A stretch of DNA of 22,403 nucleotides. Origin: Phaeodactylum tricornutum CCAP 1055/1. Lineage: Eukaryota; Bacillariophyta; Bacillariophyceae; Surirellales; Neidiaceae. The notes under the pieces are model-generated. The model ran no database searches. It was not told where the DNA came from and was given only the letters and a program-made list of their open reading frames with translations. Made by a program: the position numbers and the translations under genes. Below are positions 9,517 through 19,195 of the stretch, piece after piece. The stretch is from positions 1 to 22,403 of the forward strand of contig NW_002238032.1 in NCBI RefSeq assembly GCF_000150955.2. The letters are read 5' to 3'. Position 1 is the stretch's first letter. Every line of letters begins with the position of its first letter.

Positions 9517-12500
9517 ATGTCGAAGGCATTGAAGCACCAGCGCCAGCACCAGCGGCAACAGAATGGAGTCGCGGCTGATGCGGAATTTTTGGACACGATG
9601 GATCAGACTGCGACTGTCTTGGAACTCCACCGCTCAAACTTACTGCGTCTTCAAACCGACGAGTTACTCAAGGCGATTAGCCTAGACGTTAGTCCAAGCA
9701 GTGCACATGTTCACTGGGCGACTTATGCGCACGAGTACATCCAGAAAATACAAGGAAAGATTGAATCTCTTCAGGTGGATTGGAAATACGATAAAGACAG
9801 TCCATTTCCGATCTTGAGCGACAGAAAGAACATTTCAGTCCATTCAAGTAAGACTCTCATAACCCAGCCCACGGGTTGCTTTGCAGCAAACATAGGCCTT
9901 ACCACACTATCAGGGAACGCTCGTGTCATACCGACACTAGAAGTACTCGTTAAAGTACCCAATGATGCTTTCGATTTCAAGGATTACTTGCGCGAGCGCT
10001 ACTTTGATGTAAGTTTTTCCTTTGAGAAATAATGAATGACTCGAAGAGGATACATATACGTCTCTCACTGCGTATTTGACAATTTTGCAGAAACGAAACC
10101 TAGTAGTATGGCATGTTGCGCGATATCTGTCACAAAGAAACTTGCGTGCGGTCGTCGGAAAAGTGTGCTATCGTTTTGGTAATTCCGACTTACGGAAACC
10201 CGAGCTGCTGCTAATACCCCCGTGCCAAGTCTCCGACAACAAGATTGATGGAGAAGGATCAATACAGTCAAACAAACGGTTAAGAAAACCGAGGTTCCGA
10301 CTTTGTTTGCGTTTTGGTATGACCAACTGCAGCTGGATTCCACCCCTACGATTCGTTCCGAATAGATGTAACTTGTCCCACACGAAGTCGTCACAAGCTT
10401 ACAATCACGCCTTGGCAGAAGAGGCTGCTCATGAATTCGAAGATTTGTCCAGCTCCTCCATCGAGACATATCCGAATTTGAATCAAGCCTTAATTTTGGC
10501 TAAAATCTGGTGCTTGCAACGGGGATTGCTGTGTCACGATGGCTTGAAACCAGAGAGCTTGGGCTTGCTACTCTTATTCTTGTACCGCACCAAACAAGTC
10601 AGCCCGCGTATGGGAGTCATTCAGACGTTGACCGCACTTTTGAAGCTCTTGACAGACACAGATTGGCTAGGCAACAAACAATCAGTGAAAAGGGTATCAG
10701 ATGCTGAAAAACAATCTGGGAGCATCTCTTCTGACCAAGCTTATCGAGATTTACTTCAAAAGCAAAATCCACGTAGGGTTCTAATATTGCCGAAGGAGGG
10801 TGATTCGGTAAACGATACCGTTGCAGCGTCGGAATTGGCCAAACTCTATACACAGCAAACGACGGAATCCCCCTTGACTGACATGGATCCTCTCACGCTG
10901 TTGGAACTTTACGAACGAGACTATCGCCTCGGGCCTGTATTTTTGGATCCATCTATGACGTACAATTACCTGGGCCGAGTGTCGCCATCGTGCATGCGTT
11001 TGATTCAATTAGAAGCCCAGAAAAGTTTGGAGTGCTTGCACGGGACTTCACACACACGCCCTTTTCCGTACTTATTCATGATTGAAGCACGTTTCTGGTC
11101 GCGATTTGATTCATACATACGTGTTCCAATAAAAAATATTGCCTTTTCCTCTGCTTTGTGGGGTGATGACCGTCGTGACCTCGGAGACTTCGAATCCATT
11201 TCACGTGGACTGGTGCGAATTTTGACTTTGGCTTTGGGCGATCGCGTAAAAGCAATACGGGTCCTGTCGACAGGCAATGGTCCGATGAACATGCTGTCCA
11301 GTGCTCTGAAGGACTCGGACGAGGTGCCTACCAAAGAGATTGCGCTTGGTAAACGCGTCAAAGTCAGAACGAGTTCTCCAACAGGTAGTGATTTTATAGT
11401 GCTAGCTTTAACTTTGAATCCCGATACGTGCTGGCGAAAAGTGGAGCGTGGCCCGCCGGCGGATGACCTTGCTGGGACTAAAGCGTTTTTAGATCTATGG
11501 GGAAGCAAAAAAGCTGAGCTACGTCGCTTCAAGGACGGGGCGATAGTTCACGCGGTGGTTTGGGATGCAACCGTTGAATGTATGGAAGGATCGGAAAGTG
11601 ATGCGCCGTACATATTATTTCAGAACGACGATAAAGTACAAGGCGGTATCGTGGAGCGTATTGTGCGCCATATTCTCCAGATGCATTTTCTAAAAACTGA
11701 AGACAATACGTTTCCGCTTGAATTTTCGCTCAGAAATCTCCTCTCTTCAGTTGATGGCGTTGTGTCAAAAGAGCTGTCTTCCGAGGCGACTCTATTTAAC
11801 CCACTTTCGGCACATCGAAACGTAATGAAGGCATTTGATGCTCTTTCGACTTTTTTACGCAAGCACAGCGCTCCCGCACTACCTGCAACGGGATATATGC
11901 ATTCCCGTTTGGGCATCCCTCTATCAATCGATGCCGTTGAGCCCCTCTCGCCCTCTTTACGCTACTCCGAGTTGTTCCCACCCATACCTCATCCCAGTCT
12001 CGGCTACAAAAGTACGCTAGGGCTAAGAAACGTTTCTGGCTCGATCCAGTCCAAGCCAGTCCAAGTGCAGGTGCGGTTCGGGCTCTCGTCTAAATGGCCT
12101 TCGGATCTGCGAGCCATCGGTGCCGCCAAGACTGCTATGTTGATCAAACTACTTGAAGGGATTGAAGACATGAAACGCCAAGGCGCTCAAGATTCCTTAG
12201 CCTTTTACGGACCAACGGCAGTTACGCCCGACTATGCTGATATCGGATTTATGGGCTACGTTTTTCGTATTTTCGTTCGTGCCGACCCAGAATTGAAGCT
12301 TCTTAAAAGTGTTGTCCAGCCAACTCGCGAGGCTGCAACTCTATTGAATCAGCTAAGGAAGCGACATGTAATCGGATCTATGCACCACAGCTTGGTTCAT
12401 TCAGTCTTTACCAGCCATCCCTCCTCCAGCGTTGCTGCTCGGATGGCAACACGATGGCTCTCTACGCATTTGATGTCAGGAATGATTCCTTTCGAAGCGG

Positions 12501-13408
12501 TAGAACTTCTCATTGTATCTGTTTATACGCAAAAGTCATCCCCGCTGGACGCTCCTGGTAGTGCGGTTACAGGACTCTTGCGATTTTTTCATCTGCTTGC
12601 GACGCATAATTGGGCGAAGGAGCCATTGGTTGTCGATCCACACTGTTCCTTAACAGAAGAGGATTACTCTCAATTACTTGCTCATTTTGATGGTGTTCGC
12701 GGAATTGATTTGCAAGACGGGCCTCCTATGTATATTGTCACACCCTACGATCAAGTAAACAAAGACTTGGAGGACGCACACGAAGTGTCGATAACCAATC
12801 TGCCGACAAAATCTCTTTCTTGGACTCCTGCCTTCACCTCTACGAATCCAGAGTGGGTAGTGCTTAGTCGATTGTCGATGCTGGCGTCCCGGACTTACTC
12901 GTTTCTACAGAAGTCTTTAGTGGACTTTCAGCGTAACAATTGGTCGGCTGCCTTTCAAGTAACTGCCGCCTCCTTTCACGCCTACAGTGCCGTGCTGCGG
13001 ATAGGCCCCGACTTTGTTGTAGATAGCGAAGCCTCGTCGACTGGAGGCTCACTTTCAGTGCGACCCAATAAGAATGGTGCCTACGAAAGTTCTTATACAC
13101 GCAGTATGCAGAATCGATCAGAAGGCCCGAAGCTGCTTCGTCGCAAGCTGTATCGAAATTTGGTCGATTCTATCGAGAGTCACGAAGAAGTCATTTTAGA
13201 ATGGAGACCAGTAGACGCATTGATAGATAGGCTCCGTTCACGACTCGGGTCATGGGCAGTCTTTTTCTACAATGATTTGTGTCCCGAAGTCATTGGTGTA
13301 TTGTGGCGTCCTTTGTTCGAACCGCGTTCCTTTTCGGCACTTGCATCTGAATACGCACGGCCTATGAAACACGGGATATTGGGCCACGGATACTCTAGTG
13401 ACTGTTAA
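9517..13408 (+). CDS. NOL6: Nucleolar protein 6 / Utp22 (Nrap family), SSU processome
   Basis: NOL6/Utp22 is a nucleolar scaffold protein of the small-subunit processome, working with Rrp7 in the UTP-C module on early pre-18S rRNA processing. Exon 1 is 9517-10008, the intron 10009-10090 (GTAAGT donor, TTTTGCAG acceptor) and exon 2 10091-13408, giving about 1269 aa, slightly longer than the roughly 1150 aa of animal NOL6. Family features visible: N-terminal IPTLEVLVKVP strand and KDYLRERYFDKRN, which joins across the intron; the central LRRFKDGAIVHAVVW block typical of the nucleotidyltransferase-like repeats; the DYADIGFMGYVFRIFVRADPE-type strand; and near the end FFYNDLCPEVIGVLWRP. The family fold is polymerase-like but catalytically inactive. 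The frame ends with SSDC-stop, just before a family-like tail that remains open in another frame (13368-13601), so the C-terminus may be mis-called by a one-base lesion. It is convergent with PRP19. Upstream ATGs in the leader are out of frame. Confidence 0.93.
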
Positions 13409-13601
13409 TGTGAACGATATACTGCGCGAAGCTCACCAAATAACGAAGGACATAGTTACGAATCAAAGAGTTTTTGACCATGGACCCGCAATGGAGAAAA
13501 GTGGCAAAAAACACAAGGGTTCGGAAGTTCCTGTCGCCGACAAGCGCGCTACAGATGGAAGCAGTAGCTGTGCTTCCATTTCTGAAGAAGACAATGATTA
13601 G
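13368..13601 (+). other. Out-of-frame C-terminal continuation of NOL6
   Basis: In frame 3, open from 13368 to a stop at 13599-13601, the sequence reads DTLVTVNVNDILREAHQ and then a basic, Lys-rich tail (KSGKKHKG) ending in acidic residues. Animal NOL6 proteins end with a similar strand-helix (N-V-x-x-I-L-x-D/E) right after the V-L-W-x-P region, which here is in frame 2 and stops at 13408. The two frames overlap at 13368-13408, so a net one-base change within that overlap would join them. No GT-AG intron fits without deleting the conserved V-L-W-R-P block. A sequencing or assembly error, a natural truncation or recoding are all possible. Confidence 0.6.
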
Positions 13602-13680
13602 CCTATTTTTGGATCTACCAGCACGATTTAAACGCTTGGGGAAACTTTGGATCGCTCCGACTTTCAAAATAGAGTTAATC

Positions 13681-15327
13681 TTATTCAATTTCCACGTCTG
13701 TTTTGATTCCGAAAAATCCTATCTCGCGTTTCTTTTCGCTCGACACGGCCAACCAATTGTCTCCCCAGACGAGGCACGACGCTAGAGAGACGTCAAAAGA
13801 GGCCGTAATCTTCCATTCCTTGACGGTCGAAATGCGGACGCTGCCGGGTCCTCCGAAAGCTAGATACTTCCCGCTTGGATCAAAACTAATGGCATGAACT
13901 GTTCCCAATATGTCATCTCCTTCTGTGTTCAAGGTCGCTAGGGCCTTCAGCTTACGCAAATCCCATACGACCACCTTCCCGGACGCGTACGATGACGCAA
14001 TGTGATAGCCGTTGCTAGAAAAGGCTAGATTAGTAACGGCATCATTCTCCTCGCTTCTAGTGATACCGGGGTCGTCGTTGGCGTCGTGTTTGAGCGTACT
14101 CGCTAAACTTTGTGATTTTAAATCCCACAGTAACAGCTCCCCGAAAGCCGAACCGGCGACGTAAATCAAACCGTCTGGATGTAGTACCCCACAAACGTAT
14201 TTCTCTTCGTGCTCGGGATGAAACACGCTAATCGGGGTTATACCCTGCGTCCTGTCGAATCGACTGATTGTAACGCGGCCGCTTTCTGACGCCGTCAACA
14301 AATGCTGCCCGTCGGGATGAATGCGGACGTCAACGATTGGAGTGTTACTCACAGAGAAGGAACCAACATCAGCACCCCCTTCTAATGCAAACAACTCGAC
14401 CTTTCCCGTTGCGAGTCCAGCCACTACGTAGGCTTCGTTGATATCGACCGACAGCGCTGGTTTAGAACCACTGGATACTGTGTGTAGAACCTTGTCCGCA
14501 TCCCAATCGTAGACGACAATTTGCTTGTCCTTACCCGTTGTAACTAGAAAGGGCAGCCCAGCTTTGGCACCAGCCATGGCAGTAATCCCTCGACAGGATG
14601 ACTTGTGCCAGGACTGGAGCGACGAGAGGGCATACGATGCCACGGCTTCAGAAGATGGAGCCTTTGCGGCGGCTGCCTTTTGACTCGCCTTACGCGTTTG
14701 TTTCAGAACTTCCCACGATGCTATCATTATTTTCAAGTCTTCGCCTGGTAATTCGTTGGTAAAGGGAACTGTGGCGTCGCCATCGGCCTCCTTCAACACA
14801 TTGTTTGAAGTGGCTTCCTCGATTTTGCGTTTTTTGTTGGAATTGTCTTCGTCTGGGTCGGGCACGGGTGCCTTGCTGTTCGCACCGGCTTGGTAGTCCT
14901 GAAGCGCTTGGCGCGCGGCATCGCGTTCCATCCCCATTCGAGCCACAACTCGGACAGCAGCGTCATTTTGATACAAGGCTTGTGACAGCTCTTGCCGAGT
15001 TTCTTCTAAAGCCTTGCGCGTGTCGAAGAGTTCCAAAGCGAGAGAGTCGTATTCCCTCTGCAAGGCTGTCAACAAACCAGGCATCGAAGTAGCCTTGGGG
15101 TTGGGTGGGATTATCGAAATCGGCTTGGATTTTTGACTAAAGTGCTGCAATGTAACAAGATCATCTTCGGTGAGAGCGCGACTATTCTCAAAAGGGTCCT
15201 TTCCGCCGTTTTCGGAAAGCTTGGCAAGCAGCAATCGTTTGCCACAGACATGTCCCGATGGAGTGACGACAACATCCCCGTCAATTGTTGGCAGAAGCTC
15301 TCCTGTAATTTCGCAAGCGAATGACAT
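13681..15327 (-). CDS. PRP19: Pre-mRNA processing factor 19 (U-box/WD40 E3 ligase)
   Basis: PRP19 is the scaffold and ubiquitin ligase of the NineTeen complex, which stabilises U5/U6 in the activated spliceosome and also acts in DNA repair. The 548-residue single-exon frame starts at an ATG with MSFACEITGELLP. Domains: U-box about 1-60 (GHVCGKRLLLAKLSENGGKD, ALTEDDLVTL); the short linker SIIPPNPKATSMPG and tetramerising coiled coil about 80-145; a basic nuclear-signal-like NKKRKIEE at 164-171; and WD40 blades from about 235 to the end, with repeats such as LLLWDLKS and VVVWDLRK. Human PRP19 is 504 aa, the extra length here being mostly the linker between coiled coil and propeller. The stop lies 79 bases beyond the possible NOL6 tail, so the two transcripts probably overlap in their 3' ends. 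A GGAA-repeat tract lies in its leader. Confidence 0.96.
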   Translation of the reverse strand: MSFACEITGELLPTIDGDVVVTPSGHVCGKRLLLAKLSENGGKDPFENSRALTEDDLVTLQHFSQKSKPISIIPPNPKATSMPGLLTALQREYDSLALELFDTRKALEETRQELSQALYQNDAAVRVVARMGMERDAARQALQDYQAGANSKAPVPDPDEDNSNKKRKIEEATSNNVLKEADGDATVPFTNELPGEDLKIMIASWEVLKQTRKASQKAAAAKAPSSEAVASYALSSLQSWHKSSCRGITAMAGAKAGLPFLVTTGKDKQIVVYDWDADKVLHTVSSGSKPALSVDINEAYVVAGLATGKVELFALEGGADVGSFSVSNTPIVDVRIHPDGQHLLTASESGRVTISRFDRTQGITPISVFHPEHEEKYVCGVLHPDGLIYVAGSAFGELLLWDLKSQSLASTLKHDANDDPGITRSEENDAVTNLAFSSNGYHIASSYASGKVVVWDLRKLKALATLNTEGDDILGTVHAISFDPSGKYLAFGGPGSVRISTVKEWKITASFDVSLASCLVWGDNWLAVSSEKKREIGFFGIKTDVEIE

Positions 15328-15343
15328 GCGAAAAACTAAATGA

Positions 15344-15375
15344 GGAAAGGAAGGAAGGAAGGAAGGAGGGAAGAA
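15344..15375. repeat. GGAA-type purine microsatellite
   Basis: About five GGAA units in a near-pure purine run lie 17-48 bases before the PRP19 ATG. On the PRP19 sense strand this is a CTTCC/TTCC pyrimidine tract in the 5' leader or core promoter. Confidence 0.85.
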
Positions 15376-16596
15376 AGCTAGCTACCCAGCAAGTAAAGCA
15401 TATGTTGAATCTGTACTTGTTTGGTGCCCAGTAAACAGCACGCTGATAGACCCACGAGAAAACAACACGGTCTTCCAAGTCACCGTCCATCCAAAACACA
15501 AATGAACGGCGGCGACAATTTCCACAGATCGGGATAGCGAATAATAGCCGGGACTGCAGAAAATAGTTTATGATAGTAACAGTGAACTGTGAAAATACTA
15601 TTGCACGGCTCGAACACTACTCTCTCGTCCTTTTTACAGTTAACTTTTAGTGAGGGTCAACTGCACTTTTCTGCTCAATAGCGGCAGCAAGCAAAACAAC
15701 GACAACGTGAGCACAACTTTCCAATTTCCTCCACTTTGATTGGAAGTGGAGTAAGGCGTTGTTGAAAGCCAGGAATCAAGGGAACATATTTGCAGAAGTC
15801 TCTAACAACAACAACACACAGCAAGAATAGCCCTACAGACCAAGACGTAGGCTCTCCAGCTCTAGCAGAGCAATGTACAACTTTATAAAAATGCACGACA
15901 TCGGACATCTTGGCTCCAAATACGTTCTTTGTTACCGTTAGTTTTACTTTTTTAGATTGACTGTGAGCAAGACCCATTGTTGGACAGTGACTCTATTGAT
16001 CGACAATATCAAGCAGGTAAAGATGAACTGTAAAGTGTGATATTTTCGTCGGAACACGACGCTGAACCACTGGGGATAAATCTTCCAGTCTACACGATTG
16101 CTTTTTATTGTTAAGAGAGTTCATTCAAAAAAATATCGTCAACCAGATGTCGGAAATAACTGTAAACGCTATTGCCTCCTATGTAAAAGATGCTACTGGA
16201 GTTTTCAAGCGGGAGCGCAGATGACAAAATGAGAGCTCTAAAATGTTCATAATTGCAATTTCGTGCTCGCGGTTTCGAGGAACCTCTTGTTATTTATTAT
16301 TTGTTCGTGTAGAAAAATCGACACGCGTGACCCATTTCCGTTCCCGTCCAATGAATATTTCCTCGACCGAAATTTGTGAACAAATGCGTTAGCACAGGTC
16401 GACGCAACGCTTGACAGAGGTGCCGCCAAAAACGCAACCCGCCGCTGCATTCATCACGCTGATTCATTCGAAGGACCTCTAGCGTGCTCAAGCACTACCC
16501 GGAGTTGTGCGCAAAGGCTGCAATCGACTCAAAGCTGCCTTTCCTCCTCGCCCCTTCCGCCTGAACCTCTTGTGTAAGGGTATTCTAGTAAAAATA
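15376..16596. other. Intergenic region: PRP19 promoter and upstream flank of the next gene
   Basis: This 1.2-kb stretch lies between divergent genes. A 100-codon minus-strand frame (15675-15977) has one hydrophobic stretch (SVGLFLLCVVVV) but no homologous look and no supported start context; I do not call it a gene. An exact TTGACTGTGAG lies at 15957-15967, followed by a plausible donor (CAG-GTAAAG at about 16014-16019), so a 5' leader intron of the downstream gene is possible. No RNA gene or transposon is evident. Confidence 0.5.
15957..15967 (+). promoter_or_regulatory. TTGACTGTGAG motif, possible initiator-like element
   Basis: Exact copy of the recurring 11-mer, on the strand of the gene at 16597 but about 630 bases upstream of its ATG. 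It also lies inside the short minus-strand frame that I rejected as a gene. Function is inferred from recurrence only. Confidence 0.25.
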
Positions 16597-17496
16597 ATGA
16601 GTATGAGCGACAGCGTAAGCGAAGCTTCGTCCGCGACGCCGTTGCAGGTCAAGGATGAATCCATCTCTCCGAGATGGGCAGGTAGCAAGGAAGATGCAGA
16701 GACATTTAATCTCATTCACTGGGTTGGGGTGACACGTGACAATACATTAATGGCCTTTTACGGTACGCAGGATTCTAAAATCAGCAAAATTGCGGATCGC
16801 TTGTTAAAAAAGGAAGCCAAAACTGGTTGGGATTACTACACGTACGCGGTGCAGTCACAGAAGCGCCTCGTTCACGCGGTCAAGTTCCACATATACGAAC
16901 GTAGAGCATTTCCTGTTGGCAAGCGCGTCAAGTTACGTGGGCTCGCACACAACACCTTCTTGAACGGAATGGCGGTCCGAATCCTAGAGTACCACCCTGA
17001 TACAGACAAATATCTCATACGTCCTACAATTCCACTTCCCGAAGAACGAAAACTCTCCAGTACGGGACAGTTGCTCGTCAAGAGTGAACACCTGTTAGCA
17101 GAGACAACCTGGGACGATTACATAGTTTGGTCCTTTTGCGCAGTATTCAACGGCAAGAAACTCAAGGAAACCGACATCTGCACTTTTGTCGAGAAGCTCG
17201 TCTTCCTTTCGGAAGAATTCCGCGCTACGGATGCATGGAAGCAGAGTGGCAAGATGAGCTGCCAAACAGAATTTGGACCCATCCTCAAAGCCCAGATAGA
17301 CCTGTTTTGCGAAATGGGACGGGAGGCATTTCACGACCACAGCTTGGAACTCTCGAACGAAATTGTGGCCCATAATCTCTTCTTGCTCTCAAAGGGCAGC
17401 GAATACAAGAGTCCAGCCGAAAAAGCACGTGAGCAATCTCTGAGCGAAGCCACACCGTCAGTTTCGACCGCCAACAGCACCAGCAACTCGTTCTAA
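16597..17496 (+). CDS. Unknown protein with a small SH3-like (L-N-G) barrel
   Basis: I do not recognise a named orthologue. The open frame continues upstream to a GTG at 16507, but the first ATG is at 16597 in an A-rich context (AAAATAATGAG), giving 299 aa. From that start, residues about 34-90 form a mixed region with HWVGVTRDNTLMAFYG. Residues about 105-167 (FPVGKRVKLRGL, FLNGMAVRILEYHPDTDKYLIRP, then VKSEHLL) match the pattern of a small beta barrel common in algal proteomes, often next to MYND fingers or ankyrin repeats: a G-x-x-V-x-L-x-G-L strand, an L-N-G turn, a D/Y strand and a final v-k-x-x-x-L. The remainder looks helical (FVEKLVFLSEEF, QIDLFCEMGREAF), and the Ser/Thr-rich tail is probably disordered. 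No signal peptide, membrane segment or zinc finger is seen. Single exon. Confidence 0.8.
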   Translation: MSMSDSVSEASSATPLQVKDESISPRWAGSKEDAETFNLIHWVGVTRDNTLMAFYGTQDSKISKIADRLLKKEAKTGWDYYTYAVQSQKRLVHAVKFHIYERRAFPVGKRVKLRGLAHNTFLNGMAVRILEYHPDTDKYLIRPTIPLPEERKLSSTGQLLVKSEHLLAETTWDDYIVWSFCAVFNGKKLKETDICTFVEKLVFLSEEFRATDAWKQSGKMSCQTEFGPILKAQIDLFCEMGREAFHDHSLELSNEIVAHNLFLLSKGSEYKSPAEKAREQSLSEATPSVSTANSTSNSF

Positions 17497-18778
17497 CCAA
17501 GGGGGTCCGGATTGTATAGTCTGAAGATACGCGGGCCTCGCCACTGACAAATATCCACTACATGTCGATAGGTCGCTCGCTAGCTGTTGGAAAAGGGCTA
17601 TGTAATGTGCCATGGTGTCTCCATTGTGTGCGTTGGAAATCATAGCCAAAGAAGGCACCGAAAATCTTACACAAAGAAAATTAAAAGCAATCTCATGGTT
17701 TGGGCTCCACACAGATCTTTTCTAGCACATTTTCCTAGAAGCGTTGATGACAAACCATATTTTCGGGTTTTCGCAAATAACTGTATGTTTTGCAAATAAT
17801 TGCCACGTGTTTTTTGTTGTTATTGAGTTAAAAGGGGACCGTCTCGTCACTCCTTCGTTGAATGCTGGACCTCTCCTTCTTATTCCACGAAAAAAGCAGT
17901 CAGTTGATTACCTTGCAGCTGTCCAGCAGCCTCCTACCCTCTATGTACTCCGCTGTAGCTCCACCTGTCTTCAAATACCAGCGGATAGGTCGGCTCGCCA
18001 CAGACACCTCCAAGGTCACCTAGTCCCTGTGCGCCCTTTCCTCCGCATCTCATACTGCATTCATCGCCTTTGAGCCTAGTACGAGCACGACCAGCTCTAC
18101 GCGTACGAGCCTTATGGAGTCGTTGGCTTTGCCTCTCCTCACAATCGCGCCATCAACTGGAAGTTCTTCTGCGATGCCAAGTATTGCCTCTGGGATGTCT
18201 AACCGTAATGTAAGTAGTATCTAGAATGGTAGAAAACCCCTACGTCAAGCAGTACATATGGGGTTCATATCCCTTCTATCGGACAAGTCTATAATCTTAT
18301 GTTTTATGCCTTTGATTGTCTATGAAAGAATGCGGAACCCTTTTGGAACCTTAGACGCAATTTTAGCCGTTATTGTTGCACTTTTCTAGTTTATCAGACC
18401 CAGCGTTCTAAGCTGAGGTAGCGGGATCAAAGATAGTGTGTTTCTCTCACGGTATATACCCGTCCTGTGTGTCTTTGAGACATTTGTCTCAAAACAAGTG
18501 TGTCACAAGCAGAAATCAAGTGTATACATGTTTACTGCAAGTTGTGTACATGTCAGTGGAATTGGCCTTATTATATGCATTCCTATGTAATTATGGCATA
18601 GTGAGAAGATACATGGGCAAAGATTTGCAGTATTCCCTACTTACTTTGAGAAGGCTCTTGGTTAGTATGGAGACTTCAGTTGCACCAAAACTCCAAGGAA
18701 TCAATTGGATTCAACGGAAAGAGTCATTTGGATGGAAACACAAGGGAAACAGATGCAAATTGACAAGACCCAATTTTC
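17497..18778. other. Gene-poor flank entering the repeat region
   Basis: No intact gene is seen. A short plus-strand open segment around 18083-18199 (YEHDQLYAYEPYG, then AINWKFFCDAKY and a stop) could be a scrap of retroelement polyprotein, but the match is too weak to call. A near repeat of GCAAATAA(C/T)TG occurs at about 17775 and 17791. A perfect 9-base inverted repeat lies at 18474-18493. The frame 18436-18942 overlaps the start of repeat A and is not recognised. Confidence 0.5.
18474..18493. repeat. Perfect 9-bp inverted repeat
   Basis: TTTGAGACA, two bases, TGTCTCAAA. It forms a possible hairpin about 285 bases before repeat A; I have no evidence of function. Confidence 0.7.
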
Positions 18779-19195
18779 ATACCATGTGTGTTACAAGAGA
18801 TACTTACAATTCCTTGATAAGTATGCAAGAACGGATTTTGCATTATATGGATACTATGGTGAGCATGGAAGATTCAGGTTTAGTTGGTGAAGTTGCCAGG
18901 ACTGCAGTCAAGTTTGGATATGATCTGACAAAAGGGCACTAGTTTGTAGAACTTAATCTTCTATCATTGTTTTATGAGTTCTTTGATCCGTACTGCCTTT
19001 GCATAGGTCCTTGTATCCGCTGCCTAACCCAAGGAAAGCATTGCCAACAAGTAGAGTTTTACAGTCCCTAAGCCGGCCTAGGTGTATTGCAGGTCATTTG
19101 TAATAATGCCCACAAGTCTTACCAGATTCTGTTTCTAACAGCGTTTTGTCCCACGGTGTACAGTGGTGTATATTGTGACAGGATCCATCCCTTAC
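18779..19195 (+). repeat. Retroelement-associated repeat, copy A
   Basis: Copy A aligns by eye with copy B (20281-20695) in the same order and spacing: a CATGTGTGTT block, a GGATACTATGG block, ATCATTGTTT, TTCTTTGATCCGTACTGCCTTT, GCATAGGTCCTTGTATCC, GAGTTTTACAGTCCCTAAG, GGTGTATTGC and TATTGTGA near the end. The first half is much more diverged than the second. The centre is the palindrome CCTAAGCCGGCCTAGG at 19067-19082. The retroelement coding frame of the integrase fragment begins where A ends. It may be a degraded LTR (ending ...TGTGACA) or internal retroelement sequence. Confidence 0.7.

Noticed and set aside
13294-13397. Intron joining NOL6 to its out-of-frame tail
   Set aside because: The only GT...TAG pair (about 13294 to 13397) would delete the conserved V-L-W-R-P block.
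15675-15977. 100-codon minus-strand gene with a TM-like stretch
   Set aside because: No recognisable domain, and its first codons overlap the recurring TTGACTGTGAG motif; a random open frame is more likely.
16507-16596. 30-residue N-terminal extension of the SH3-like protein
   Set aside because: It would need a GTG start; the ATG at 16597 has a better A-rich context and the extension has no protein-like features.
18083-18199. Retroelement polyprotein scrap (YEPYG...)
   Set aside because: A short open stretch with only vague resemblance to the region after integrase in copia-like elements; not enough to annotate.
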